A stretch of DNA of 43,775 nucleotides from Treponemataceae bacterium (GCA_024402495.1 JAKSTR010000016.1:1-43775), one strand, 5' to 3'. Shown: positions 16,338-24,997, counted from the stretch's first letter. The notes: generated by a model from the sequence alone, not told the origin. Numbers and translations are program-made.

Positions 16338-16499
16338 CTATTTAATTAGACTGATAACCAATCCGGCAAGGCTTGCCAAAGTTCCAATTAAAGCAACAGC
16401 CTTCCAGAATAAATCGTCCGATTTTTTGTCGGGCGATTTTTTTTCTTCGTTTTCTATTTTCTTTCACTTATCTTTAATACTTTCGCCTGCTGTACCCAT
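16338..16499 (-). pseudogene. membrane peptide frame with an in-frame TGA
   Basis: From ATG at 16499 the frame reads MGTAGESIKDK, an opal TGA (16466-16464), then a Lys/Glu/Asp-rich stretch and a transmembrane helix (FWKAVALIGTLASLAGLVIS) to TAG at 16340-16338: 53 codons in all. There is no start codon between the TGA and the helix, so the helix is translated only if the stop is bypassed or the sequence is in error. No ribosome-binding site is visible before the ATG. A good terminator follows, which argues that this was once a transcribed gene. TGA is a normal stop in neighbouring genes. Confidence 0.45.
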
Positions 16500-16531
16500 G
16501 CAAAAACCGGACGACAAACCCAATTGTTTTA

Positions 16532-16640
16532 CGCTTTAATGGCGGCTACCATTACATTTAAGTAGTAGCTAGAATTCTGTTTAAATACTAACTAGTATTG
16601 CGTTTAAATAGCAGTCAGTATTCAAATGCAGTATATCTAA
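16532..16640 (+). repeat. degenerate 23-bp tandem repeats
   Basis: TTTAA recurs at 16535, 16557, 16580 and 16603, i.e. a 22-23-bp period, inside units such as GTTTAAATACTAACTAGTA and GTTTAAATAGCAGTCAGTA. A fifth, weaker unit lies at about 16625. The period is about two helical turns, as for iterons or operators bound by RHH or RepA-like proteins. The array lies between the divergent serS and the minus-strand small-peptide genes. Confidence 0.6.
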
Positions 16641-16682
16641 AGCACGGCAACAACGAAGCTTGTATGCTCCTTTGCATTCTTA

Positions 16683-16711
16683 TAGACCAAAAATATGCAA
16701 AACGGTATAAT
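16683..16711 (+). promoter_or_regulatory. serS promoter giving a near-leaderless mRNA
   Basis: TAGACC (16683-16688, four of six consensus bases), 17-nt spacer, perfect TATAAT (16706-16711). The expected start at about 16718-16720 coincides with the ATG at 16720, which has no ribosome-binding site before it. Confidence 0.65.
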
Positions 16712-16719
16712 TTGCCATT

Positions 16720-17997
16720 ATGTTAGACTACAGATTTATTAAAGAAAACTTAGACGCTGTTAAAGCCAATATTACTGCCAGAAACATGAAGGCTGATGCC
16801 GATCTGGTTGTTGAACTTTTTGACAAACGCACCGCCCTGGTTACAGAATTACAGGCTTTGCAAGCCAAACGCAACGAAAACGCAGCTTCAATGAAAGGAA
16901 AACTTGAAGCTGATGTACGTGCAAAACTGATTGAAGACGGAAAAGCTATTAAAGCTGAAATTGCCGCAAAAGAAGCCGAAGTTGCTGCTGTAGAAGAACA
17001 GCTTGAAACTGCCGGTCGCCAGATTCCGAACATGGCACACCCTGCCGCACCGGTTGGCGCTGTAGACAGCGAAAACCTTGAAGTTAAGCGCGTGGGCACT
17101 GTCCGCGAATTTGATTTTGAACCAAAAGACCACGTACAGCTTGGTCAGGCACTGGATTTGATTGATTTTGATGCCGCAACTAAAGTTTCAGGACCAAAGT
17201 TTTACTACCTTAAAAACGAAGCCGTTTTTCTGGAACAGGCTTTGGTTATGTATTCGCTTAACATTCTGCGCAAGCACGGTTTTACGCCGTTCATTACACC
17301 GGACGTTGCCCGCGAAGAAATTTTAACAGGCATCGGTTTTAACCCGCGCGGAAACGAATCTAACGTTTACAACCTTGAAGGCGACGGAACCTGCCTTGTA
17401 GCCACAGCAGAAATTACTTTGGGCGGCTACCATTCTGGTGAAATCCTTTCAAAAGAAAAACTTCCGTTAAAATACTGCGGTCTTTCGCACTGTTTCCGCA
17501 AAGAAGCCGGCGCTGCAGGTCAGTTCTCTAAAGGATTGTACCGCGTTCACCAGTTTACAAAGCTTGAAATGTTCGTTTACTGTCTGCCGGAAGATTCTGA
17601 CAAGATTCACGAAGACCTTCGCCTGATTGAAGAAGAAATTTTCAGCGGTCTCGGCATTCCGTTCCGCGTTGTAGATACATGCACCGGCGACCTTGGCGCA
17701 CCGGCTTACCGCAAATGGGACCTTGAAGCATGGATGCCTGGTCGTAACGGCGGCGAATGGGGCGAAGTTACATCAACTTCTAACTGTACGGACTTTCAGG
17801 CACGCCGCCTGAACGTGCGCTACAAGGACGACGACGGAAAGAACAAGTACGTGCACATGCTTAACGGTACTGCGGTTGCAGTTAGCCGCGCTATGGTTGC
17901 CGTACTGGAAAACTACCAGAACGCTGACGGTTCTATTACAGTGCCACCAGCTTTGGTACCTTTCTGCGGTTTTGACAAAATTGAAGCTAAAAAATAA
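16720..17997 (+). CDS. serS: seryl-tRNA synthetase
   Basis: 425 residues, the usual length. It charges tRNA-Ser and tRNA-Sec with serine in the cytoplasm. Residues 1-105 form the antiparallel coiled-coil arm that grips the tRNA-Ser long variable arm. The class II catalytic core has motif 2 in GLSHCFRKEAGAAG (about 252-265) with the following FSKGLYRVHQFTKLEMF, and motif 3 near the end, NGTAVAVSRAMVAVLENYQ. The ATG at 16720 is the only good start, it begins the conserved MLDYRFIKEN, and its message is probably leaderless. Monocistronic, with a terminator at 18010-18050. Confidence 0.97.
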   Translation: MLDYRFIKENLDAVKANITARNMKADADLVVELFDKRTALVTELQALQAKRNENAASMKGKLEADVRAKLIEDGKAIKAEIAAKEAEVAAVEEQLETAGRQIPNMAHPAAPVGAVDSENLEVKRVGTVREFDFEPKDHVQLGQALDLIDFDAATKVSGPKFYYLKNEAVFLEQALVMYSLNILRKHGFTPFITPDVAREEILTGIGFNPRGNESNVYNLEGDGTCLVATAEITLGGYHSGEILSKEKLPLKYCGLSHCFRKEAGAAGQFSKGLYRVHQFTKLEMFVYCLPEDSDKIHEDLRLIEEEIFSGLGIPFRVVDTCTGDLGAPAYRKWDLEAWMPGRNGGEWGEVTSTSNCTDFQARRLNVRYKDDDGKNKYVHMLNGTAVAVSRAMVAVLENYQNADGSITVPPALVPFCGFDKIEAKK

Positions 17998-18009
17998 GTT
18001 TTGATTTAT

Positions 18010-18050
18010 AAAAAGCCAAGGGCACGATTTTAGCGCACTTGGCTTTTTTT
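18010..18050 (+). terminator. serS terminator
   Basis: AGCCAAG/CTTGGCT stem (18014-18020 with 18038-18044), loop about 17 nt, flanked by AAAA and a run of T. Confidence 0.9.
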
Positions 18051-18131
18051 ATGCGCACTTCATTTCTGACGCATCAGTTTTTCAAATTTTCAGCAAATTG
18101 AATAAATAATAAGGTAAACAAGGTAAAAATA

Positions 18132-19379
18132 ATGTTAAAAGCACCAAAACGTTTTGCTTCTTCCAACTTTTTTATAATGCTGTTTCTTGCCATAATCGTG
18201 GCACTTGCAGTAATGAAAATTGCCGCAAAAGTTTTAATACCGATTGTGGTAGCAATCCTGCTTTCCTGCGTACTTGCACCGGTTGCAAACCTGCTAAACA
18301 AGAAATTAAAAATACCCTACTATCTGTGCGTTGTTCTGGGACTTTTAATTTTAATTTTAATCGTTTTTGTTGTTGGCACTATTTTGTTTTCCAGCCTGCG
18401 TACAATTTTTGCCCAGTATCCAAAGTACGAACAGCGCTTTATGTCAATTTACGAAACTATTGCCGAAATGTTTGACCTTAGCTTTGACCGTGATTTAGGT
18501 CTGGCTACCAATTTGTGGAATCAGGCGATGGTAAGGGATTTTATACAGAACTTTGCGCTTAGTTTTTCTGCAAAAGCCATAAATCTGGTCAAAGATATTC
18601 TAATGACATTCCTGTTCATGCTGTTTTTCATGTCCGAATTCCGCAACCTGAACGAAAAAATAGAACTTGCCTTTGCCGACATTTTGCCGGACAAAATCCG
18701 CGACGTTATTTCAAACGTAATCAACCAGATTACCCGCTATATGTCAGTAAAATTCTACGTTTCGCTTATAACCGGCGTAATTGTTTATCTGGGCTGTATT
18801 TGCGTACACATGGACTTCCCTATCGTCTGGGCATTTCTGGCTTTCATAATGAACTTTATACCTACAATCGGTTCAATTTTGTCTACTGTTTTAACCAGCC
18901 TGTTTGCACTTTTGCAGTTCTGGCCCAGCATGACAGAATTTATCGTAATTCTTCTGGTAATGCTTGGCGTAAACATGATAATCGGCAACATTATTGAACC
19001 AAAAATACAGGGCGAAAACCTTGGACTGAGTCCGTTTGTAATCATTATTTCCCTTTCCATTTGGGGCTGGATCTGGGGCTTTGTAGGAATGATTCTTGCC
19101 GTGCCGATTATGGTGGTTGTAAAAATTATCTGCGAAAATGTTGACATGCTGAGCCCTATTTCCATTCTGCTTGGTAACTACAGCCGCGAAAAGGCAAGCA
19201 TGGAAAAACAAAACGCCGAAAAAACTGAAAGTGAAAACGAAGCCAAAACCTCTGAAGAACCAGATTTTGAAGCATGCTGCGAAAATATTGAAAATACCCC
19301 AAATATCGCCGCCGCAGAAAAAGCCGCAGTTGCAGAAGATAATACCGCAGATGCCGCGCAAAACACAGCTGAAAATTAA
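18132..19379 (+). CDS. AI-2E family transporter (TqsA/PerM-like)
   Basis: 415 residues. Hydrophobic segments give about eight transmembrane helices over residues 12-340 in the order typical of the family: two near the N-terminus, a soluble stretch at about 90-150, then helices including ITGVIVYLGCICVHMDFP, FLAFIMNFIPTIGSILS and ILLVMLGVNMIIGNIIEPKIQG. The NFIPTIGS and IEPKIQG motifs are family hallmarks. Members export small molecules or act as ion antiporters; the substrate here is unknown, and the family name does not prove AI-2 transport. The last 65 residues are a cytoplasmic Glu/Ala/Asn-rich tail. ATG at 18132 has AGG 8 nt upstream. Confidence 0.9.
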   Translation: MLKAPKRFASSNFFIMLFLAIIVALAVMKIAAKVLIPIVVAILLSCVLAPVANLLNKKLKIPYYLCVVLGLLILILIVFVVGTILFSSLRTIFAQYPKYEQRFMSIYETIAEMFDLSFDRDLGLATNLWNQAMVRDFIQNFALSFSAKAINLVKDILMTFLFMLFFMSEFRNLNEKIELAFADILPDKIRDVISNVINQITRYMSVKFYVSLITGVIVYLGCICVHMDFPIVWAFLAFIMNFIPTIGSILSTVLTSLFALLQFWPSMTEFIVILLVMLGVNMIIGNIIEPKIQGENLGLSPFVIIISLSIWGWIWGFVGMILAVPIMVVVKIICENVDMLSPISILLGNYSREKASMEKQNAEKTESENEAKTSEEPDFEACCENIENTPNIAAAEKAAVAEDNTADAAQNTAEN

Positions 19380-19413
19380 AAGGCTTAAAAATACGCAGAA
19401 ACGCGTTTAAAGC

Positions 19414-19480
19414 AAAAAGCCCGCCAAGATACGGTTTTATGCAATATTTTGCAAAAATCATATTTCGGCGGGCTTTTTTT
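19414..19480. terminator. bidirectional terminator between convergent genes
   Basis: GCCCGCC/GGCGGGC arms (19419-19425 with 19467-19473) flanked by A5 and T7, with a 41-nt loop that can form an inner GCAA...TTGC stem. It serves both the AI-2E gene and the convergent gene at 19523. Confidence 0.8.
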
Positions 19481-19522
19481 CATTCAATTTGTTTGTGCTG
19501 TTCGCGGTAAACAGCCCGTAAA

Positions 19523-20017
19523 CTATTTAAAATATTTTTCCAGCTTTTCAACCACCTTTGCAGGTTTTTCGTTAACCGTAAAATACAGAACCTGTTCTTT
19601 ATCGGCGGCGGCACTTTTGTCGTCTTTGTCTTTTAAGCCGGGCTCAAAACTTAAGCATACGTCGTTTTTAGGCATAAAAAGACCGATAAAGCCTTTTGTA
19701 ACCGGCACAAAAGCGCAGAAAGCCGGTAAACTGCTTAAACACGCGTACTGTTCGCCCGGCGCCTTACCGCCTGCACGTATCCTGAAAAGCGAAGTCATTG
19801 CAGATTCCCATGCCGGGGCGTAAAAATGCAGTTTATCACCTAAAACCAAAAGCCCCCATAATTCGCCGCTGGCTGGCGGAAAATGAAGACCAATACTTTC
19901 CAGCACCGCAGAAGAACCGAATATTTTTACCATCAAAACTTCTTTTACTTCATCGCCATACTGGGCTTTAAAATCAGCAAAAAATTCATCCTGCTGCTGC
20001 TTTATGTTATCGTTCAT
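19523..20017 (-). CDS. conserved-looking protein of unknown function
   Basis: 164 residues, soluble, with no signal peptide and no recognised domain. The N-terminus is helical (QQQDEFFADFKAQYGDEVKEV). The middle is beta-rich with aromatic and glycine positions (SGELWGLLVLGDKLHFYAP, FVPVTKGFIGLFMPKNDV), and the tail is Lys-rich and helical. ATG has AGGAG 5 nt upstream, so it is a real gene. It lies 9 nt downstream of the PilZ-like gene on the same strand and is probably the last gene of that operon. Confidence 0.7.
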   Translation of the reverse strand: MNDNIKQQQDEFFADFKAQYGDEVKEVLMVKIFGSSAVLESIGLHFPPASGELWGLLVLGDKLHFYAPAWESAMTSLFRIRAGGKAPGEQYACLSSLPAFCAFVPVTKGFIGLFMPKNDVCLSFEPGLKDKDDKSAAADKEQVLYFTVNEKPAKVVEKLEKYFK

Positions 20018-20026
20018 AACAGCTCC

Positions 20027-21178
20027 TTATATTCTTCCGGCAAGCAAAGCGCCAAAATGTTTTTCGTATAAAAAACGCCTGTCTTCCGGAGTCATTCCGG
20101 TAAAGCGGCAAACCACCGCAACACGTTCTTCTTCTACCATAACGCTTAAAACCACGCATTTGGCAACAATTTTTCTAAAGCCAATCGCAATTTTAAAAAT
20201 ATATTCTTCGCGCTCGGTCATGGAAATTGTATTGAGCGAACAGCCGAAGCAAACAAATTCATCGCTTAAATACAGAATATCAATTGGTGCAATGCGCCCC
20301 TGCACCGAACTTTGCGAATCTACCGCCAGATTAGACAGATACGCCGCCGCAGGCAGATACGCAATCTGTTCTTCCGTAATTTTTGCGCAGGCACCGGGCT
20401 TCTGGTTTGTAAAGCAGCTGCGTTCAATACTTACCGCCCTGCCGCCGGTTATGCCCGGAATCGGGATATAGCACAAATCTGCAAGCAAATGCAAGCTGCT
20501 GCGTACCCGGGCAAGCTCGTCGCTAACAGGCGAACGCTGGTCCAAGTCGCGCACGGTAAAGCACGCATCAAAAGGAAACGGCGGATTTGAAGGAAATCGT
20601 TTTTCGGGGAAAAACAATATTTTTTTCGTATTCAAAAGCAGAGATTCAATTTCTTCAGGCAAATCGGCAGCCTGATGCAAATTGCTGTACCGCGAAAGTA
20701 TTGAAAAAAATGCAATTTCGTCATCGGGTTCAATAGTTTTCCATACCGCCGGGTTAAAAAGCGGAAACAGCGTGCTGGAAACGCAAGGTACAAAATTCTG
20801 CTGCGATTTTCCCACATTGTAAAAAAGCTGTCCGCGGTAACTTGGCGAATCAAACGAAATCGTATCCGCGGTTTTTTCAATCGCGTCCGGTATGCCAATC
20901 GCCGCATTTACGTCGCTTGTCTGCAAAACGGAATCAAACTGCAAGCCGCGCTTACGAAAATAGAACGAAACCCGAATGTCATTTTTTTCAATGCGCATCC
21001 ATTGGGGCGTAAGTTTTTTAGAAAAAATAATGACCGACTGCTGCACCGTATACTGCCCTTTTTCAAGTTCAAAAGCCGTTTCATAAGCCCCGTCGCAGGA
21101 GATTTTCAGCAAAGGAAATTCGGTGCGCAAATATTGTATAACTACGTCACGCTGAATACCGGTGAGCATTTCATTCAT
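20027..21178 (-). CDS. PilZ-like protein, degenerate
   Basis: 383 residues. The N-terminal half is beta-rich and resembles YcgR/PilZN-type domains. The C-terminal about 110 residues (GRIAPIDILYLSDEFV through RFTGMTPEDRRFLYEKHFG) have the layout and typical ending of a PilZ domain. The c-di-GMP motifs RxxxR and D/NxSxxG are not intact (only DILYLSDEFV), so binding is doubtful. The ATG at 21178 is chosen because GGAG lies 9 nt upstream and it overlaps the lipoprotein stop (ATGAATGA); a TTG at 21208 is less likely. It may act in envelope or motility control with the neighbouring lipoprotein. Family assignment is by eye. Confidence 0.5.
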   Translation of the reverse strand: MNEMLTGIQRDVVIQYLRTEFPLLKISCDGAYETAFELEKGQYTVQQSVIIFSKKLTPQWMRIEKNDIRVSFYFRKRGLQFDSVLQTSDVNAAIGIPDAIEKTADTISFDSPSYRGQLFYNVGKSQQNFVPCVSSTLFPLFNPAVWKTIEPDDEIAFFSILSRYSNLHQAADLPEEIESLLLNTKKILFFPEKRFPSNPPFPFDACFTVRDLDQRSPVSDELARVRSSLHLLADLCYIPIPGITGGRAVSIERSCFTNQKPGACAKITEEQIAYLPAAAYLSNLAVDSQSSVQGRIAPIDILYLSDEFVCFGCSLNTISMTEREEYIFKIAIGFRKIVAKCVVLSVMVEEERVAVVCRFTGMTPEDRRFLYEKHFGALLAGRI

Positions 21179-21821
21179 TGGTCTGGTCTCCAAAATATAT
21201 TTGTTCAATTACCCAGCTTCTGCCTTTTGGGTGCATAAAAACCTGCAAGTCCGTATGCACGTTTTCACCCTGCAGCCGCACGGGAATCTGTAAAGTATCT
21301 TCTATAAAAGAAGGTTTTGCGTAATATATTTTTTTTACTTCGTGAATATTCTTAAAAGAGTTTTCCAAAAGAAAAGGCAAAAATACAAAACGGTCATCTA
21401 AAAAATCGGCGTTTATCTTACGTTTTTCAATTTGTTTAAGCGCCGCCTGGGCAAAAAAAGTCGTTAAAGCCTGATAAGCCGCCGGGTCTAAGCTGCGCGT
21501 ATCCAAAACGGCAAAATCATTTAGGGAAGGAAAAACCGGCGCAGGGCAATTTATTGCAGGCAAAGCATCTGGCAGCGGCAGACTGTTATTCTGAATGTTT
21601 TTTTGCGGCAACCCGGCAGAATCAAGTTCTTCAGCCCATTCCAGCTGCCCGGCAATGCTGCGCGCCTGATTGCGCAAAACCGTGTCTACCGGCGCAATTT
21701 TGCTAACGTTCCGGGTACAGCCGGTCATTAAAACTGAAACTGAAGGAATGCCGAAAATCAGGCATGCCCTGAAAATGAATGAAAAAAACTTTTTGCAATT
21801 AAAAAAACTTATAGCGCGCAC
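21171..21821 (-). CDS. lipoprotein of unknown function
   Basis: 216 residues. A long signal peptide (about 34 residues, basic then hydrophobic) ends in lipobox VLMTGC, so the mature protein is lipid-anchored at the inner or outer membrane. The mature part has no recognised domain; it includes helices (AAYQALTTFFAQAALKQIEKR) and a beta-rich C-terminus (VRLQGENVHTDLQVFMHP). The GTG start at 21821 has no clear ribosome-binding site. It is the first gene of the minus-strand operon lipoprotein - PilZ-like - unknown, with an 8-bp overlap to the second gene. Confidence 0.7.
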   Translation of the reverse strand: MRAISFFNCKKFFSFIFRACLIFGIPSVSVLMTGCTRNVSKIAPVDTVLRNQARSIAGQLEWAEELDSAGLPQKNIQNNSLPLPDALPAINCPAPVFPSLNDFAVLDTRSLDPAAYQALTTFFAQAALKQIEKRKINADFLDDRFVFLPFLLENSFKNIHEVKKIYYAKPSFIEDTLQIPVRLQGENVHTDLQVFMHPKGRSWVIEQIYFGDQTNE

Positions 21822-21871
21822 ATAACGATTTTACCACAATTCCCAAAACTTTGCAAAAACCCGGTTTTCAG

Positions 21872-21900
21872 TTGACACAATTGCAGAAAAAAATTATTGT
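21872..21900 (+). promoter_or_regulatory. sigma70 promoter of the GNAT gene
   Basis: TTGACA (21872-21877), 17-nt spacer, TATTGT (21895-21900); leader of about 50 nt to the ATG at 21960. Confidence 0.6.
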
Positions 21901-21959
21901 AATTTTCCATTTTACGGTTTTTCCGTTTTTTAAATTCAACAAAAAAAAAGAGGTGAATT

Positions 21960-22487
21960 ATGCAGATTGAAACAGAACGGCTTATTTTGCGCGAATACAG
22001 AACAGAAGATTTTGACGCACTGTACGAAATCGTTTCGGATGAAGAAACGATGCAGCATTACCCTGCACCTTTTTCGCCGGAAAAAACCCGCAGCTGGATA
22101 GACTGGAATATTGAAAACTACCAGAAATACGGGTTCGGGTTGTGGGCAGTTACCCTGAAACCCGGCGGCGAATTTATAGGCGACTGCGGAATTACAATTC
22201 AAAATATTGACGGAGAACAGCTGCCCGAAATCGGCTACCATATCAACAAAAAATACTGGCGCCGCGGCTATGCAAAAGAAGCAGCACGTGCCTGCCGCGA
22301 CTGGGTTTTTACAAATACCCTATACACCCGGATTTATTCCTACATGAAATATACAAACGTCGGTTCATACTCTACCGCAATTGCAAACGGCATGAAAAAA
22401 ATAAAAGAATACCCCGACCCCAAAAATACAGTTTCCTGCGTGTATTCAATAACCAAAGAAGAATGGCAAAACCTGACAGAAAAATAA
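21960..22487 (+). CDS. GNAT N-acetyltransferase (RimJ/RimL-like)
   Basis: 175 residues, a full-length GNAT domain. The opening IETERLILREYRTEDFDALYEI and the central GDCGITIQNIDG, then EIGYHINKKYWRRGYAKEAARA, are typical. The last segment is motif A with the (Q/R)xxGx(G/A)-type acetyl-CoA loop (RRGYAKEA). These enzymes move an acetyl group from acetyl-CoA to an amine, such as a protein N-terminus or small molecule; the substrate is unknown. ATG has GAGG 6 nt upstream. Single-gene unit with its own promoter. Confidence 0.9.
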   Translation: MQIETERLILREYRTEDFDALYEIVSDEETMQHYPAPFSPEKTRSWIDWNIENYQKYGFGLWAVTLKPGGEFIGDCGITIQNIDGEQLPEIGYHINKKYWRRGYAKEAARACRDWVFTNTLYTRIYSYMKYTNVGSYSTAIANGMKKIKEYPDPKNTVSCVYSITKEEWQNLTEK

Positions 22488-22490
22488 ACA

Positions 22491-22532
22491 ATTCCTCATT
22501 TTTGCCGCAGAAATTCAGCAAAAATGAGGAAT
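22491..22532 (+). terminator. inverted repeat after GNAT gene
   Basis: Perfect 15-bp stem (22491-22505 with 22518-22532), 12-nt loop. It sits right after the stop but is not followed by a U tract, so termination is plausible but not certain; it could also protect the mRNA end. Confidence 0.5.
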
Positions 22533-22651
22533 GTAAAAGCAAAATTTACAGCTAAAGAAAACATCACACGCATAGACACAAAACTTTATAACAGATAAAA
22601 TAACAGCAAATGTTTTTACAACGTTTATAATTTTCCCCCAGGAGAACTATT

Positions 22652-24658
22652 TTGGCACTCACCCTAGCAGAAAAAATTTTGCAGGCGCACATTGTAGACA
22701 GCGCTGAAAAATTTACCAAAGGTCAGCCCATTACACGCGGCAGCGATATTGCTATTCGCATTGACCAAACCCTTACTCAGGATGCCACCGGTACAATGGC
22801 TTATCTTCAGTTTGAAACAATCGGTATTCCACGCGTAAAAACCGAAGTGTCTGTTTCTTACATTGACCACAATACATTGCAGACCGACTTTAGAAACATG
22901 GATGACCACCGCTACTTGCAGTCAATTGCTGCAAAATACGGTATTTATTTTTCTCGTCCGGGCAACGGAATCTGTCATCAGGTTCATCTTGAACGTTTTG
23001 GCGTACCGGGAAAAACTTTGCTTGGTTCTGACAGCCACACACCTACAGGCGGCGGTATCGGTATGATTGCTATCGGTGCAGGCGGTCTGGACGTTGCAGT
23101 TGCAATGGGCGGCGGTGCTTTTCACCTGGCAATGCCAAAAGTTTTTGGCGTTAAATTAACCGGAAAATTACAGAAAGGTGTCGGCGCAAAAGACATCATT
23201 CTTGAAGTATTGCGCAAGGAAAGCGTAAAAGGCGGCGTTGGTGCCGTTTATGAATATTTTGGTCCGGGCGTAGAAACTTTAACAGTTCCGCAGCGTGCCA
23301 CAATTACAAACATGGGTGCAGAATTAGGTGCAACCTGTTCAATCTTCCCTTCTGACGAAGCAACCAAAGCCTTTTTAACGGCAATGGGCCGTGCAGACGC
23401 ATGGAGCGAACTGAAAGCCGACAAAGGCGCAGTTTACGATAAAATCGTTGAAATCAATCTTGACGAACTTGGTTCAATGGCAGCATGTCCGCATTCACCG
23501 GATGCAGTACAGACAATTGCAAGCCTTGCAGGCAAAAAAGTTACGCAGGTTGCAATCGGTTCTTGTACAAACAGCTCGCTTGACGACCTTGCAGCCGTTG
23601 CCGCAATTGTTAAAGGCAAGCACGTTGCACCTGGCGTAGAAGCCGGCATTGCACCCGGCAGCCGCACAACCTTGATGATGGCAGAAAAAGCCGGCATTCT
23701 TGGCGAACTGATTCGCGCAGGTTTCCGCATTCTTGAAAGTGCCTGCGGTCCGTGTATCGGTATGGGCTTTGCACCAAACAGCGAAGGCGTTACGCTGCGC
23801 ACATTCAACCGCAACTTTAAAGGCCGCAGCGGTACGGCAGACGCTTCAGTTTATCTTGTTTCGCCGGAAACAGCCGCAGCTGCCGCAGTTACAGGCGTTA
23901 TTACAGAACCAAAGACATTGCAGTTTGAAAAATTAATCGGCGAAGGCAAAACAATGCTTTCGGGCGAAGCTGCCGTACTTAACAAAGACCAGATTTTGAA
24001 TTTTGCAAAAGATGACGGAATGCTTATTGCTCCGCTCAGCATGGAAGAAGCAGCAAAAGTTGAAATTGTACGCGGTCCTAACATCAAGCCGTGCCCGGCA
24101 ACAGCAGAAGCTGCCGCAAAATTAACACTGCCGGTTCTTTTAAAAGCAGGCGACAACGTAAGTACCGACGACATTATGCCGGCTGGTGCAAAAGTATTGC
24201 CGCTGCGCTCAAATATTCCGGAAATTTCTAAGTTCACATTTGAACGTCTGGACACCACTTTCTACGAACGCGCTTCGGCACTTAACCCGAAAGGCTGTTT
24301 TGTAGTAGGCGGCGAAAACTACGGTCAGGGTTCTTCACGCGAACACGCAGCACTTGCACCAATGTATCTGGGCGTACGTGCCGTAATCGTAAAATCTTTT
24401 GCACGTATCCACAAGGCAAACCTTGTAAACTACGGCATTATTCCGGTTGTATTTGCAAATCCTGCCGATTACGACAAAATCAATCAGGGCGATACTTTGG
24501 AAATTACAAACATTGAACAGGCACTTAAGACCGGCGGCAACTTTGAACTGAAGTGCGGTGCAAACACATTTGAAGGCACCAACACTTTGGATCAGCGCAG
24601 CCGTAACATTCTGCTTGCAGGCGGTTTGGCAGCATATACACGCAACGGCGGACAGTAA
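22652..24658 (+). CDS. aconitate hydratase
   Basis: 668 residues, an aconitase of the shorter class (large LeuC-like domain plus LeuD-like swivel domain). It interconverts citrate and isocitrate using a [4Fe-4S] cluster. The cluster cysteines are in GSCTNSS (about residue 307) and ACGPCIGMG (about 367). GSDSHTPTGGGIG and the swivel-domain GGENYGQGSSREHAALAP with FARIH are also present. In an anaerobic spirochaete it would serve glutamate synthesis through a partial citrate pathway; no other pathway gene is next to it. Start is TTG at 22652, supported by GGAG 7 nt upstream. I cannot tell AcnA from other subtypes by name, so no symbol is given. Confidence 0.93.
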   Translation: MALTLAEKILQAHIVDSAEKFTKGQPITRGSDIAIRIDQTLTQDATGTMAYLQFETIGIPRVKTEVSVSYIDHNTLQTDFRNMDDHRYLQSIAAKYGIYFSRPGNGICHQVHLERFGVPGKTLLGSDSHTPTGGGIGMIAIGAGGLDVAVAMGGGAFHLAMPKVFGVKLTGKLQKGVGAKDIILEVLRKESVKGGVGAVYEYFGPGVETLTVPQRATITNMGAELGATCSIFPSDEATKAFLTAMGRADAWSELKADKGAVYDKIVEINLDELGSMAACPHSPDAVQTIASLAGKKVTQVAIGSCTNSSLDDLAAVAAIVKGKHVAPGVEAGIAPGSRTTLMMAEKAGILGELIRAGFRILESACGPCIGMGFAPNSEGVTLRTFNRNFKGRSGTADASVYLVSPETAAAAAVTGVITEPKTLQFEKLIGEGKTMLSGEAAVLNKDQILNFAKDDGMLIAPLSMEEAAKVEIVRGPNIKPCPATAEAAAKLTLPVLLKAGDNVSTDDIMPAGAKVLPLRSNIPEISKFTFERLDTTFYERASALNPKGCFVVGGENYGQGSSREHAALAPMYLGVRAVIVKSFARIHKANLVNYGIIPVVFANPADYDKINQGDTLEITNIEQALKTGGNFELKCGANTFEGTNTLDQRSRNILLAGGLAAYTRNGGQ

Positions 24659-24732
24659 AAATTGCATGCCGTGTTTTTAGTTCTGTTAAAAGCCCGGCAG
24701 CGCATATTTTTTATGCATAGCCTTTAACCAAT

Positions 24733-24778
24733 AAGCCCCGGATTTTGAATGATGATTCAATGCCGGGGCTTGTTATTT
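24733..24778 (+). terminator. aconitase terminator
   Basis: AAGCCCCGG/CCGGGGCTT (24733-24741 with 24763-24771) with an inner TTGAAT/ATTCAA stem, then TGTTATTTT. Confidence 0.75.
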
Positions 24779-24997
24779 TAAAAACAGCAGCATACACAGA
24801 AACACAAAAAGTCCGCCGGTAACTTACCGGACGGCGAAATATTACGCCGTGCGTTCAGCATAAAAAAACTGCAAAAGCCGGGTCTGCGCACCGCCAGCGC
24901 CAATCAGCAACCTCGCCGCAAGCACCCTGAACGCCAGTTTCCGCGCATAAAAACCTGCCGCGCAGATAAAATTTCTTTCAAATTAAGAATTCTGCTG
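24779..24997. other. intergenic with small palindromes
   Basis: No gene seen. The perfect palindrome CCGGTAA-C-TTACCGG lies at 24816-24830, and a 23-nt segment (24902-24924) recurs almost exactly at 35212-35234. The region is more GC-rich than usual intergenic DNA here. Confidence 0.5.
24902..24924 (+). repeat. dispersed 23-bp repeat, copy 1
   Basis: Matches 35212-35234 at 22 of 23 positions; the common core is CAACCTCGCCGCAAGCA. Both copies are intergenic. Confidence 0.6.

Noticed and set aside
15975-16499. Stop-codon reassignment (TAG or TGA sense)
   Set aside because: Both codons end many intact genes in this window, so the in-frame stops are better explained by decay or error.
16500-16720. 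T-box leader before serS
   Set aside because: No T-box sequence or specifier stem; the promoter sits too close to the ATG to leave a leader.
24811-24835. Palindrome CCGGTAA-C-TTACCGG as a transposon end
   Set aside because: No transposase, no paired copy and no target duplication seen nearby.
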